From the NCBI GenBank assembly GCA_016802295.1, contig JAESIW010000207.1:203978-267977 (forward strand): a stretch of 64,000 nucleotides of DNA, written 5' to 3'. The notes under the pieces were generated by a model. The model made no database searches and had not been told where the DNA came from. It saw only the letters and a program-made list of their open reading frames with translations. Origin of the DNA: Brachionus rotundiformis. Lineage: Eukaryota > Rotifera > Eurotatoria > Ploima > Brachionidae. Below are positions 1-10,751 of this stretch, piece by piece (position 1 is the stretch's first letter; each line of letters begins with the position of its first letter). The position numbers and the translations under genes are program-made.

Positions 1-497
1 TACATCTGTCTCATGATATCATATTTTTTTCCTTTAATTTAAAATTCTTAGACCATAAGTTTAACAACTAAGATTGAAGATCTTGACTTTGGAAATGATT
101 TGGTGCTGATTACAAATGGTTTTAATTAATTTTTAATTTATTAAAAAAAAAAAATTAAATAAGTTAAAGCGTTGATAATACTTTATTTGACACATCTAAT
201 GACGTTTTAAAAATATTGAATTGTTTTTATCTTTTTTATCATCCGAATTTAGATGACATAATTGTCCATTATCATTTTTGATACAATCATCAATTTTTAA
301 ATTATTTTATATGTCTACTTGTCGATAATAATTATTCGATTTTTATTTTCTTCTTCATGAGATCTAAAGCTAAAAATGTCAATTATATTTTTTAAATGAT
401 AATTTTGAGGTTTGGCGTGTATTCGAAATTCTTATTACTTAACAATTTATTTAAATTTTTTCTGTTAAACTATCTGAATCCATTTCGAGCTGCTTAA
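1..497. other. gene-free AT-rich stretch
   Basis: No ORF of useful length and no recognisable element. The sequence is A/T runs with scattered stops in all frames. Confidence 0.6.
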
Positions 498-1080
498 TAA
501 TTTTGGAGAGAGTTGAACAAAACATATAAAATGTGAAACTCTAAAATTAAAACATAAACAAAATTTTCTAATTTTAAAATACTGAAAGAGAGAATTAAAA
601 CATAAAACTAGTAATAATTATTTAAAATAGTTAATAAAACATATACTAAAATTTTTATTTCTTTTTTTTGCAAATATTTCTAAAAGAGTGCATCAAACAT
701 AAAAATTTATTAAAAAGAGAGACTAAAACATAAATTATTTTTTTACAAAATTTTTTAGATAACAAAAAAATTTGTCAATAAATCTACTTCAAAAAAAAGA
801 AAAGCTGGCACATGGTACGAAAAAGATTAATTTTATTTTAGTTAATTTTTTTGTGTTTATGCTAAATTTAATTAAATTTTTATATGTTTTTGTAACTTTT
901 TTCGGTTAATTTTGAATAAATTGTAATATTTTTTTTTTATGTTTTATTAACTGAAATTAGAAATTATTTTATGTTTTGTTTCACTTTTATGGAAAATAAA
1001 TTTATTTTTATGCTACGTTCTCTTTTTTTATGTTTTATTCGCATTTTATATGTTTTAATCAACCTTGTCCAATAATTTTT
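498..1080. repeat. foldback (MITE-like) element with AAAACATA-rich inverted ends
   Basis: The left end (about 498-760) and the reverse complement of the right end (about 840-1080) share the order GGA..GTTGA, AAAACATATAAAATG, then several spaced AAAACATA motifs. The ends are imperfect inverted repeats of roughly 230 bp around a short centre near 800-830. There is no coding capacity. I could not define a target-site duplication, so the exact edges are uncertain. Confidence 0.5.
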
Positions 1081-1309
1081 TCAATTCAAATTATTAGATA
1101 AAATAAAGTTAAATCATTTTAGTTGTATTATTGATATTTTTAGAAATATCCTGAATAGATAAATAAATTATTTTGATCAAAATTAATGAAAATCCAGTTT
1201 AAAAATTTTTAATCCTAAGCATTCATTTTACATTTATATTTTATAAAATTTTTTTTATATATTTTTTTTCCATGCGCTCAGACCCTTTTAAGCTTTTTCT
1301 ACTTGGCTA

Positions 1310-1579
1310 TTATTTACTTTGTTTCTTCTTTTTAAGAAAATTATCGCATCCAATAGCAGAATCTACTTTTAAATTGTTGTTTAAAGTCTTCGTTTTGTTT
1401 TTCAAGACAACGTCAACATTTTCCTTCTTTATTTTATTAGCCAAGCTTTCCAGGACCGTTTGTACCAATTTGAAATATTTCGACATTAATTTGATTTGAG
1501 TGTCGCTGTGTTGGCCCTTGCCAAGACCTCTCCATGGCGGCACAATGACCGCTTGGATGATACTCTCCATTATCAACAA
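1310..1579 (-). CDS. unassigned 89-codon ORF in a locally GC-richer patch
   Basis: This open frame lies in a patch (about 1440-1560) with higher GC than its surroundings. It starts MLIMESIIQAVIVPPWRG, then becomes Lys/Asn-rich and ends in a Lys-rich tail. A second minus-strand frame over the same DNA is also open for about 50 codons, so the coding frame is not settled. I recognise no domain. It may be an exon or an old transposon fragment. Confidence 0.2.
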   Translation of the reverse strand: MLIMESIIQAVIVPPWRGLGKGQHSDTQIKLMSKYFKLVQTVLESLANKIKKENVDVVLKNKTKTLNNNLKVDSAIGCDNFLKKKKQSK

Positions 1580-2330
1580 TTGGAAGAGCCTTTATTTTTT
1601 ATAAATTTTTTAAATATAAGTATAATTTTTTATTTAAGTTATATAGCGTCAAAAATTAATCCACAAGTTTCAAGAATGTCTCCTGTACTATTTTTATATT
1701 ACTTTCTTAGAATCTTTTTTAATTGTGTACCTTAGTCTGCCAAATAAATAAAATTTTTCTTTTTTTATTTTAATTTACGCAAACATATTTTTTTCTATCA
1801 ATTAATTATTAATTATCAAAATATATAAGTTTTAAGATGCAAGTTATTATTTTTATTTGTCTTTCTAAATTGGATGGCTAAAAAAAAATCTTGAAATTTA
1901 AAATTTAGATTGAAACAAAAAATTGATGGTTCTTTTGGATCCAAAGCTCAAATGTTATTAAAATTGAATTTAATTTTGTTTTTGTAGCTTATTTGAATAA
2001 AATTTTAGTAAAACTTAAAAACTAGAACTTTTTTTAATTAAACAGTACATCTCCAAAAGAATAAAGCTTCGATATATTCTTTAACCAAAATAAAATTAAT
2101 ATATTCTCTCAATTCTTTGTATATTTTTAATTTCAATTGAAAATTTAATTAAATAAAATAAATAAAAAAAACTGCACGGTTTAACTTTAAGAAAATACTT
2201 CGATCCTAAATTATTATATAAAAAGTCATTATTTTTTAAAACATTTATTTTTTTACAAATTCTGACACTAGTATTTTCATACAATTCTCAGTTTACACCA
2301 AAAATAAGCTAAAATATGATCGTTTTAAAA
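1580..2330. other. AT-rich intergenic sequence, nothing recognised
   Basis: Only short ORFs typical of AT-rich chance sequence. No element ends or domain-like translations were seen. Confidence 0.5.
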
Positions 2331-2334
2331 TAAA

Positions 2335-2660
2335 GAGTACCCTATTAAATTCAAAAATTTCATCCAAAATAAAAATTATCATTACTTTGAAATAGAAAAA
2401 GTGAAATTCTGGAGTCATTAATGAATTAACAACTTTTTATTAAAGTGAAAACTTTTGGCATTGTCAAATGCTTTAAATTGATTTGTTTTTGTATAAATTT
2501 TAATCAATATTAAAAATTTGCTTTTTTATAAAACGATTATAAAATTTTTTTAATTTTTGTTAATAAGTCTTTTTTTAGTTTAATGATGAAAGAATTAACT
2601 TCAAATTATTTCGCTAAACTTTTAAGAATATACTTTTATAACACCAAAATAAATTTTAAG
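2335..2660. repeat. direct repeat, copy 1
   Basis: The order of phrases here (CCTATTAAATTC, ATCATTACTTTGAA, TTAACAACTTT, AATTTGATTTGTTT-like, GATGAAAGAATTAACTTCAA, ATATACTTTTATAAC) recurs in the same orientation at about 4005-4255 with indels. The copies are diverged. The intervening 1.3 kb may be an insertion or part of the duplicated unit. No coding potential was seen. Confidence 0.6.
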
Positions 2661-3101
2661 GTAAATTTAAGAAAAGCTTGAGATTAAATACTTTGTTTTC
2701 ACTCTTTTATTTTAATTACGAATGAAATAAATTTCAAAATCTAATCAATTGATTTATATTTCTATTAGCCTTGAGAATCTAAAAATTTCTAAGTAAAAAC
2801 TTGAAAATTGAACTTTTATGCAAAAATAAACAAATAAATACATTAAGTAAACAAAAGACTTTCCTTTTTCCAAATAGATACTTTATCATATGAAAATATC
2901 TCGATTTCCATTAAGACAGGTCACTTTAGCAATACTAAAGTCAATCAAAATTGATCTTAGTTTACTTTTGATGATGATGTTTTTATTGGTTTAAGAATTT
3001 CGATAGAAAACTCAATTTTTCAAAAAATACTTCAAGTTATTCTATAAAGTACACGGTTGAAGGAAAATCGTTTTTTGGTTTAGTTAATTATTTTATAGAG
3101 A

Positions 3102-3356
3102 TTGAAAATTTTTTTTCATGTTCTTTTGTTTGCTTTAAAAATGACTATAACATGTCTTTTTGATTACATAAAGGTAAGAATTCCAGATAATTTTCAAACT
3201 TTAAAGTCGAACAATATTTTTGACAATTTTTTGTCAGTTTGTGAAAAAACAGACGATATATTGATAATTAATGCTGATGATATCATATTTATTTATGAAG
3301 AAAGTGACAATGTTTTTTATTTAATTAAGTATCTAAATGAACATGAACACGATTAA
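3102..3356 (+). CDS. small unassigned ORF with an internal splice-donor-like site
   Basis: An 84-codon frame begins with a hydrophobic stretch (MKIFFHVLLFALKM). Its second half is acidic, with repeated ILIINADDIIFIYEE-type text. An AAAG/GTAAGAA site at about 3172 is a strong donor-like sequence inside the frame. There is no known domain. It may be an exon or chance ORF. Confidence 0.2.
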   Translation: MKIFFHVLLFALKMTITCLFDYIKVRIPDNFQTLKSNNIFDNFLSVCEKTDDILIINADDIIFIYEESDNVFYLIKYLNEHEHD

Positions 3357-3399
3357 ATATTTAAAGTCATTTTATTAAAAAACACATTAAAATAAAAAT

Positions 3400-3815
3400 T
3401 CCATTAAAAATCTTATTTTCTTCTTATAATTTACCAGATATTAATATTATCTTAATAGCAAAAGATTATTTATGATTAGAAAATAAGATCTTAAAAAATT
3501 TTCTTGAAAAATCTTATCAAAAAATGACTTTGAAATACTTAAAAATGAGATCTTATAAGGAACTTTTAATAACTTTTAGGTAAAGATTTTACAAGAATTG
3601 ACTTAAGAATCTTAATTAAGATCAAGTTTAAATATTATAAGAAATTTTCCATATAGATTCGTTAAGATTCTATTCAAGAACCTTAAAATTTGTCTTAAAA
3701 AATCTTATTAAATTAGAAAAACAAAGATAATTTTTAGGAACGGTAAAAGATCTTGAATCGATTTTTTGTCTTATTCAATCTTATAAGATCTTAAATAAGA
3801 TTTCCTGGGTAGAAA
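3400..3815. repeat. TCTTA/TAAGA-rich stretch
   Basis: About 400 bp are dense in AAGAT, TCTTA and AGATCTTA words in both orientations, which would fold extensively. This could be a decayed MITE. The edges were not resolved. Confidence 0.4.
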
Positions 3816-4004
3816 TTGTAAAGTCAAAAACTATTATGGCTAAATTTAGATTTTTAGGGCAAAAAGGAGACTCAATTTATTTATACGCATCTGATTGAAA
3901 ATTTTATATCGAACTTAATTCAAAAGAGGCAAAATGGGGGAACAAGCTATCCAGAATAAATAATGTTTTTTAATCATGGATTCTGGGTTCACGAAGATAA
4001 GAGC

Positions 4005-4255
4005 TTATTAAATTCAAAAAATAATTTCATCATAAATAAAAAAAATCATTACTTTGAATTGGATTCATTTAAAGGTTAACAACTTTGTTTCAAAGTGAAA
4101 AATGCCTTAATTTGATTTGTTTTATATAAAATGATTAATAAATTTTTTAATTTTGTTAAAAAGTCTTTTTTTAAATTTAATGATGAAAGAATTAACTTCA
4201 AATTATTTCGCTTAACTTTATAGAATATACTTTTATAACATCAAAATAAATTATT
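4005..4255. repeat. direct repeat, copy 2
   Basis: The shorter partner of the repeat at 2335-2660, in the same orientation. It contains the shared phrase GATGAAAGAATTAACTTCAA followed by a near-identical TTATTTCGC..ATACTTTTATAACA run. Confidence 0.6.
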
Positions 4256-4699
4256 ATCACGGTTTTATATGAAAGCATTCAGTGCTACTAGTAATTTTTC
4301 CGAAAAAGACTTATAACTTTTGGTATTTCACGCAAGATAGTTAACATGATATACCCTCTATATCGAGAGTTATCGAGAGTCAGTTATTCAATTGAGAACT
4401 AATCACAAATATAAGATCAAGAAATTACAGACGATCTGGTGCTGATAATTAAAAGAGATATTGGGGTGCATTTGAAAACACATGACTGGAGATAGACGCT
4501 TGGCAAACATTGGGAAGACAAAAACAATATATTAAAAATAGACTTGCAAAAGCTAAAAGAGAATATGTCAGACTCATAAAAAACATAGGGGTAAATGTTG
4601 TTTTATCAATTAATAAATTTTTTAATAATTTTGAAATTTAAAAGATTCCGATTCTTTACTTATGTCTTCTGCATTAGGCTTTTGTAGCAACACCTTCGA

Positions 4700-5490
4700 C
4701 AATGACTAAAATGATCTTTATTAATGGATCAAAATCATCTTATTAATATTATTATATAATTTCATCTTATTTTCGCTTGAGTAACAGTAAAAATGTTCTT
4801 CAATTCTCAAGGATGGGACTAACAAATTAAGACAAATTAAAACAATTACTGCAATAAGGTATTCACGATTTTTTCTCGGTCTGCCACGTATTTTTGATAC
4901 CTCAAAATTGCTTTTTGGTGAATTTTTTTCTTTCCAATATTTGTTAATTATATCAACAGTTTCGAATCTATCTTCACTCACCCATTTTTGTTTTTTTTCC
5001 TTTCCATTTAATTAAATATTCTATTTTATTATTCTTCTTCGTATCGTTCAGATTTCATTCAACTTCACCAACATTTTATCTCGAAAACTTCTTTTTCGAC
5101 TATTTTAAATTCTCAAAAAGGATATTTTTGAGGAAGTACTGATCCGGTTTCATTTTGCAAGCAATAATTTCTACGCTCGTCATGGTCGAAAATTCCACAT
5201 GGTCCTGAGCATCTTGGAAATAATTTTTATATAATGCCGTAATTACTTATATAAACAATGGTTAAATTAGCTAAAAATTTTCTTTCAATTCGTTTGTTTT
5301 TGTTGTTTGCTAATTTGATTTGGTTCTCTTGTGCTATCCTGATATTACTTAGTGCTTTAGGTTTTTTCCTTTCGATTGTTTCCCTAATTATTCCAGTTAA
5401 TGAATGAATTCTAGTCTTGAATGCCAATTTTAAAAAAGGAACCCATATATAGGAAAAAAGCCTCTTAATTTTTTCGAAAGATTTGTCCAA
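4700..5490 (-). pseudogene. Ty3/gypsy-type integrase 3' end with chromodomain, decayed
   Basis: Read right to left, three integrase landmarks appear in order across several frame breaks. First is the end of the integrase core (5227-5490; TRIHSLTGI, like the family's YN..HSSTG text, then a Lys/Asn/Arg-rich stretch). Next is a GPY/F-like module at about 5100-5220, with GPCGIFDHDERRNYCLQNE and SVLPQKYPF. Last is a chromodomain-like piece near 4900-5020 (IEYLIKWKGK, then after a poly-A frameshift KQKWVSEDRFETVDIINKYW), followed by an AT-hook-like RGRPRKN. In live elements this protein inserts retrotransposon cDNA. No protease, RT or LTR was found nearby. A Ginger-type DNA transposon integrase is an alternative. 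Confidence 0.6.
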
Positions 5491-5548
5491 TTAAATTAAG
5501 AGGTCGGATGAACATTTTTTTAGCTAAAATGAAGTAAACTGATGATTA

Positions 5549-5860
5549 AAATCTAAATAAAAAACTCTAATTATTTTTTAATTAGAGGAAGTCTGGACCG
5601 GGTTTTAATTTATAATCACGTTAAAAATTTTTGATTCCTAGTCAATATTTTTAGTTCAAATCAAGCAGTTAAATTGAAATCATAAAATGGATTATCACTT
5701 AAAAAATCTTTCTAATCTAGTCTCAGATCTTCATTCAATATATTTAAACTTGCTTCATCATTTTTTTCCGCCTGGATTAGTGATTCAAAATTTTCTCTTT
5801 CAAATCTTTTAATTTTCAACATTTGACAATTTAACGTCATGCCTATCAAAAATATTTATC
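5549..5860 (-). pseudogene. diverged 3' remnant of the zinc-ribbon/vWA gene family
   Basis: The minus strand reads a Lys/Glu-rich helix-like stretch, then EDLRLD, a stop, KDFLSDNPFYDFNLTA and a stop. This aligns with the C-terminus of the intact 901-aa gene at 46919-49624 (LRLNLIDFSSNHSIYDFNYA). The DNA just downstream also resembles that gene's 3' flank (ATCTAAATAAAAAA-CTCTAATTAT). Everything upstream of the last 80 or so residues is absent or unrecognisable. It is the most decayed member of the family in the window. Confidence 0.6.
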
Positions 5861-6449
5861 ATTAAATAAATGCTGGCAAGATAATTGTGCTGATAAAATT
5901 TTTCTAACTGCAAATAAAATTCTTAATCATAAGCCAAAATTTGTTATACAAAAATCTCAATAATTTCAGGTTGAATTTTAGAGTGGTATTTTTTAAAAAC
6001 AAATAAAAATTTGTTTAAAATTTATTAATTCTGGCATCTGTTTTAAGAGATGCTCTCATTTCTAAAAACAGCTAATGATTAAAAAACATTCTACCGTAAA
6101 CCCTTGCAAAAAAAGCGTGGGATTAATTTTGAACTCTGAGGTTCTAGTTAACACAGAAGTGTCCATCTAGCAGATGTTAAAGTCAGCCCCCTTGTGATGC
6201 GTGCATAAAAGTATGATTTTTCATACTTTTTTGATTATGACCCGATGACGAAGTAGTTTCCCATCGTTCCAATCAAATATTTTACTTGCTAAATGTCTAT
6301 TGAAACTGCTATAAACCAGAGTCAAAACTGGAAGTTGTAACATTTATTAAGAATAAAATATGAACCCATATGGTGCTGAAAAGTTTTTGTAGGGGTTTGC
6401 TTTTTTACTTTAAATAAGTAATTTAGTTTTGTAAAATGCTAAATGTTTA
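5861..6449. other. intergenic, nothing assigned
   Basis: No ORF of note. A locally GC-richer segment (about 6110-6380) has the look of a transposon 3' end but gives no convincing translation. Confidence 0.4.
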
Positions 6450-6529
6450 GGCAACTTTGTTTAATCCGAAAATAATTGCTTATCATTCAAATCTTTAGAA
6501 GTTTCCAAATCTTTACATTTGTGAGGTAG

Positions 6530-6860
6530 ACTCTTGCCTGGTAACTAGGTTGTAAATTTTAAATTAATTTTTTAATAAATAGGATTTTAAATGAATGATT
6601 ACTTTGAACGAATTAATTAAAGGTTTGTCAGAATTTACATAAATATTTGACAGTTAGATAGCATTTTTATTGTCGATTTCAGCTACTTTTCAATTCAAAT
6701 TAACCATTTTCTTGTCTAGATAAGGAAGTTTTTCATCTAACGATTGCAAACCTGCAACAATGCTTTCAATATTTAAAGCCAACGATTCCGTCTGATCTAC
6801 CTAAGGACTTGATTTTTTTAAAACCGTTAAAGCTTAAATTCCTTTATCTGCAAATTAATC
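6530..6860 (-). pseudogene. fragment of a coiled-coil-like gene (left copy)
   Basis: This is the reverse-strand partner of the better preserved copy at 24690-24930, in the outer inverted repeat. The frame is broken by stops and indels. The readable parts encode heptad-like Leu/Ile/Lys/Glu text. No family was recognised. Confidence 0.4.
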
Positions 6861-7342
6861 AAATAAATCAAAATTACTTTAACAGACTTTTAAATAGAGG
6901 TGAACAATTAAGCTCTAGATATATTTTAAATTTATAACTGAATAAGAGCGATTAAGTTTTTGTTAAGTAAAGCCTCACATTTAAACAAAAATACATGAAT
7001 TAAAATTAATATAATTTATTACTCAAAAACAATTTTAATTGACGTCTACCTGATTGGCGACCTTTTTTGACCAATACTAATGACCAAAATAATGCACCAA
7101 ATTTTTTTTTTTTCAAATATACATGTTTTACATAATTTATGAAACTTTATTTAATTGTGATTAAAATGAGCTATTGGTCGCTTTAATGTGATAAACAATT
7201 AAAAAAAAAATGTAAATAAATATCTAATATATACTAGGATTTTCTAAAAATATGAAAAAATTAAATTTTTTGCTTTATTAATCCTTTTTTAGTCAGATAA
7301 TTTTCATTTATATAAAATTTTCAATCATCTATCTAAATAGTA

Positions 7343-7812
7343 CCCGAATATGAAAAAAAGTGTTAACCTTGAGACTAAATATATTGTCTATTAAAAACAT
7401 ACACTTTTGTCTGCATGAAAGTTTAACATACACTTTTTCCAGCTTTTAATAAAATATTTTAAATTCAATTTGAAATATAACAAAAAAATCATTTAAACTT
7501 GAAAATAATGGAAAAAATGGGAAAACATAAATCCAATGAAGTTCGGCAAATAATTATCGATTCGTTTAAACAGTGAAAAAGTACCAAAAATATCCTAGAA
7601 ATAATTGGTCGTTCTGTATCCAAGCGAACTGTCAACGAATTGATACAAGTTTTTCGGTAGAGTGGAAAAATGAAACAAAGGCTTTTCGACTGGACGACCT
7701 CGAACAGCTAACTATCAAATTAAAGATAAAAAGATAAGCGTCTCTTAAATTGTTATTCGGGTCGACAAATGAATAAGAAACTCGACTTAAATCTGGGTTA
7801 TGTGGTAAATAT
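7343..7812 (+). mobile_element. Tc1/mariner-like element, 5' part (left copy)
   Basis: The element begins with the terminal sequence AGTACCCGAATATGAAAAAA at about 7345. Its transposase N-terminus starts near 7516 (MGKHKSNEVRQIIIDSFKQ) and continues with a helix-turn-helix-like stretch (IIGRSVSKRTVNELIQVF). In live elements this region binds the terminal repeats. Stops and frameshifts interrupt it, and the copy ends at about 7812, where pogo-like sequence begins. The mirror copy at 23752-24206 reads GGSVSKRTVNEWI at the same place. Confidence 0.6.
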
Positions 7813-7819
7813 TTGTGCC

Positions 7820-8150
7820 GTTTTTTTTTTCTTTTTTTTCGACATTTTCTTAGTTCATTTTTTTTTGTTTTAATTAACAAATTTTGAAGTTTAAATTTTT
7901 TTTTTGATCATGAATGTAAGTAAACACTGTGATAAAAGTGAACTAAAATTTGCACAAAATGCAAATTTTAGTTCAAAAATAAAGGCCTTAACAAAAGAAG
8001 CAAAAGTCGACATTATTAAATTAAAAATAGTTAGATAATGTAACGTATGATCAATTAGCAATTATTTCCGGTATTGATCGATCAACAGTATCAAAAATTT
8101 GGAATAATAAATAAAAAATTCTACAAGATTTTTTTGAAATAGAAAATTGG
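7820..8150 (+). mobile_element. rearranged pogo/Tigger fragment with internal foldback
   Basis: The left part (about 7860-7955) is the reverse complement of the start of the pogo element at 22578-23659. The right part (about 7976-8130) matches the same element in direct orientation, including TGTAACG.ATGATCAATTAGC and TATTGATCGAT..ACAGTATCAAA. It encodes the helix-turn-helix text GIDRSTVSKIWNN. A perfect hairpin at 7939-7975 joins the two orientations. Confidence 0.6.
7939..7975. repeat. perfect 16-bp hairpin with 5-nt loop
   Basis: TGAACTAAAATTTGCA is followed by the loop CAAAA and then the exact reverse complement. It sits where the pogo fragment flips orientation. Confidence 0.9.
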
Positions 8151-8690
8151 GTCGTCACCATCAACTCAGCCATCTTCATCTACAACAGCTGCCACTACAT
8201 CTTCCAAAACTGGTAAAAGTACCACTAATAGACCATCATCTCAGCGAGCAATGCCAAAAGCAGCTCTAGCTAAACCTTCAAAGACTGATGGGAAAGCTAA
8301 CAAAAAGCCATCAGCATCAAGAACAGTTAGTAAGCCTAGTACGAAAATCGCCACTAAACCAGCAGCTTCTAAATTAGTCGCCCCTATATCCTCAACTTTT
8401 TGTCTAAGATCTTCTTCTAAGCAACAAACTACATCAAAAGAAGCTGTAACTAAATCTTCAACTCCTGGTCGAAAAAACAATTCTAAACAAAACACTGAAC
8501 CAGCACCCAAAACAGCAGATATTTTTGATCAGGATCAAAACTTTGCTTTGAATGTAGATTGTGTTTTAAACAAAGTAAACATCAAAATGAATGGCTTTCG
8601 TGTGAAAATTGTAATAATTGGGTCTGTGGTGAGTGCTGGCCAAGAGGCTTAAAGCCTAATGACTCATTCTTTTGCAAAAATTGTAGTTAG
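8150..8690 (+). pseudogene. Ser/Thr/Lys-rich protein ending in a PHD-like zinc finger (ORF1-like)
   Basis: A frame open from about 8150 encodes a low-complexity Ser/Thr/Pro/Ala/Lys region (for example STTAATTSSKTGKSTT, then KPSASRTVSKPSTKIATK) through about 8535. Shifting frame near 8540 continues the coding sense into a Cys-rich module at 8550-8690: CRLC, about 13 residues, CENC, WVCGEC, then CKNC and a stop. This spacing is PHD-like, with Cys in the usual His position. The break may be a frameshift or an unseen intron. Basic, disordered proteins with PHD-like fingers occur as ORF1 of some CR1-type retrotransposons, which is my preferred reading. A host chromatin gene is the alternative. Confidence 0.5.
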
Positions 8691-8988
8691 TTTAACTTTT
8701 AAAATTTAACTTAAATGTGGTCCAACTTTTTTTTACTCGTTCCAAGATTTGTTAACTTCATCCGTTCTTGTTTTTTTAAGACTTAATAAGATTCCAATAT
8801 ATTATGTTATATTATGTTATTTATGTTTATTATTTATTTTAATATTATTTTTGTACATTTTTTATTTGTTTTTAAAACTAAAATACATTAAAAAATTCAA
8901 TTCAATTCAAATAAAATATATTTTTCGTAAAAAAACTTTTGTCTTAAATTATTTATTATAAATAATATGTCAATTACATGAGTTAAAA

Positions 8989-9050
8989 ACATGTCACTAA
9001 ACCCGAGCAATATTTTCATAAAAAATAACTAAATTTGTTAGTGACATGTC
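8989..9050. repeat. hairpin just outside the palindrome
   Basis: ACATGTCACTAAAC pairs with GTTAGTGACATGT (one bulge) across about 35 nt. It lies about 20 bp outside the left end of the inner palindrome arm. Confidence 0.7.
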
Positions 9051-9477
9051 ATATTTATCGGACCATTACGTTATTTTTTTAAATAATTAAATAAAAAATT
9101 AACTTTTTGTTATGTAAACTTATTTTATTTAAATATGGTGTGTTAATAGGTCTTTATGACAAGGGCACTAGCCTGTTGATTAACCTTGAAAAAAAAATTA
9201 AAAAAAAAAACTCAAGTGAAAAAGATAATTTATAATAGAAAAAAACTTAATTTTAATTTCCTATGAAGCTAACAGTGAGCTGTTCTCAAAAAATAATATA
9301 CTTAAAAGTCGCTAAATGAAAAAATTTAGAAGGAAGAAAAAATATCCAAAATTTTTGATAATAAAAAGTCACTTAAATCAGTTCCATGTAAAATAATCAA
9401 AAAATCATCAATAATGCTTAATTAGTATGATTTAATTTCGTAACAACATCATGGCTATATAAAAAAGAAATTTACAT

Positions 9478-9995
9478 TAATTTAATCTTCTCGAAATAAC
9501 AAACGAAGATACAGATATTCTTGAAACGCTTCAACAATATTCTTTGATTTTGGCAAAGCTTCAGATTACATACGGTTTTAGGGAAAAACTTGTTAAAACT
9601 TTTCAGATTTTTTGACTGGTAGAAAGCAAAAAACTGTACTTGGAGAAAATGTTTCTAAATAAAAGAACGTACTACGTCTCACAAGGCTCTGTAAATGGTC
9701 TTCTTCTTTTTATCATATTTATTAATGACATGTCTGCTTGGTCAAATCAAACTAGCGTTTAAGAGCAAAGCAATCTTCACTTGCAAGAGTTACTTTTGTT
9801 AGACCTTACCTAAAATATGATACTTTAAAAGAGTATTCGTCCGGAATATCAGAAAGAATTTTTTTAAAAATTTTTTTTTAAAATTCTTTAACTGCTTAAG
9901 CAGGATTACTGTTATTAAACTAAAATTTAAAGAGTTATTGTTAAAGCTGCTTATCAGAAAGTTAAAATTAATAGTATTGGTAAATTTTGCATGCA
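9478..9995 (+). pseudogene. LINE reverse-transcriptase fragment (left arm)
   Basis: Across frameshifts the plus strand reads FDFGKASDYIRF (like motif A, FxDFxKAFD), FSDFLTGRK, then YYVSQGSVNGLLLFIIFIND (like motif B, PQGSVLGPLLFxxxIND). The catalytic Asp pair of motif C is not present. The same fragment sits in every copy of the repeated unit, so it entered before the duplications. Confidence 0.7.
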
Positions 9996-10123
9996 AGAAA
10001 GCATATAAAGTGAATCAGTAAACACATAAAGACATTAAGAATAGATTAGCAAATGCTAAAGGAGATTATGTCAGACTCAAATCGGTTTAATTTTTATTTA
10101 GAATAATTTTAGTCTATAAAAAA

Positions 10124-10540
10124 TTAATAATCAACTCTAAAACGACAGAATTTGTGTTTATAAGGCTCATTTTTACAATTATTGCTAACGTAAACTTTAA
10201 GTAATCCACTTTTCCAGGCCTTTAATCTTACTGTTTCATTGGGTTCAACGACTTTGGTTTCTGATGGAATATAAAAATCATCTATATCTAGCGCAACATT
10301 TATTGAATTACAACTGCACTCATAATGAGAAATACTGATAACTTGATCTTTAAAAACATTACCAGTACACAAATTGTATGTTCCCTCAATAGGTACTCCT
10401 TGATTTCCATTAATGTTATACTTTGTATTGGCATAGCAAAACCATGGCGGACTAAGAACGCTCATCGATGTTTCACACAATAAAAACAAAATAGAAATGC
10501 TCGTCACAAATTTCATTTTAAGATATTTAAAAATAAACAT
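10124..10540 (-). CDS. small secreted six-Cys protein (left arm copy)
   Basis: The frame is 138 codons, but the likely start is the second ATG at 10516. A TATAAATA box lies at 10555-10562, which would put transcription start at or past the first ATG, and the protein from Met9 begins with a clean signal peptide (MKFVTSISILFLLCETSMS). The mature part of about 110 residues has six Cys: PWFC, NLC, the pair CSC, NNC and KFC. It is Asn-rich and ends FRVDY. An export role and disulphide-stabilised beta fold are inferred; no family was recognised. The translation is identical to the mirror copy at 20518-20934. The copy at 44116-44532 differs at about 17 residues, with all Cys kept. Confidence 0.85.
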   Translation of the reverse strand: MFIFKYLKMKFVTSISILFLLCETSMSVLSPPWFCYANTKYNINGNQGVPIEGTYNLCTGNVFKDQVISISHYECSCNSINVALDIDDFYIPSETKVVEPNETVRLKAWKSGLLKVYVSNNCKNEPYKHKFCRFRVDY

Positions 10541-10554
10541 GGTAAAATACTTAG

Positions 10555-10562
10555 TATTTATA
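10555..10562 (-). promoter_or_regulatory. TATA box of the secreted-protein gene (left arm)
   Basis: TATAAATA on the minus strand, about 15 bp upstream of the first ATG and about 40 bp upstream of the second. The spacing favours the second ATG as start. It is conserved in all three copies. Confidence 0.6.
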
Positions 10563-10751
10563 ATATTTAAAACACTGTGTGAGTTATTTCAAAATCACAT
10601 TTTTATCAAATAAGCTAAAAAGAATGTTGATAAAAAATAAAAGAGATGTCATTTTTTTTCAAAATTTAAAACCTAAAAAGTTAAAGATAAATAAAAAAAA
10701 TTTAATCTAAATAATCCTTAAAAAAATAGAATTTTTTTTTTTTTCTCCTTC

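Larger units (their letters stand above)
6450..7812. repeat. outer inverted-repeat arm, left
   Basis: Pairs with 23752-25110 in reverse complement (position sums about 31559-31568). Examples are the shared CTTATCATTCAAATCTTT near 6479 and TGTATCCAAGCGAACTGTCA near 7615. Substitutions and small indels are frequent, so these arms are clearly more diverged than the inner palindrome. The content is a coiled-coil gene fragment and the 5' half of a Tc1/mariner element. Confidence 0.85.

Noticed and set aside
8241..8510. Minus-strand 89-codon ORF opposite the Ser/Thr-rich gene
   Set aside because: It is the antisense shadow of a low-complexity coding region; the plus strand carries the zinc-finger continuation.
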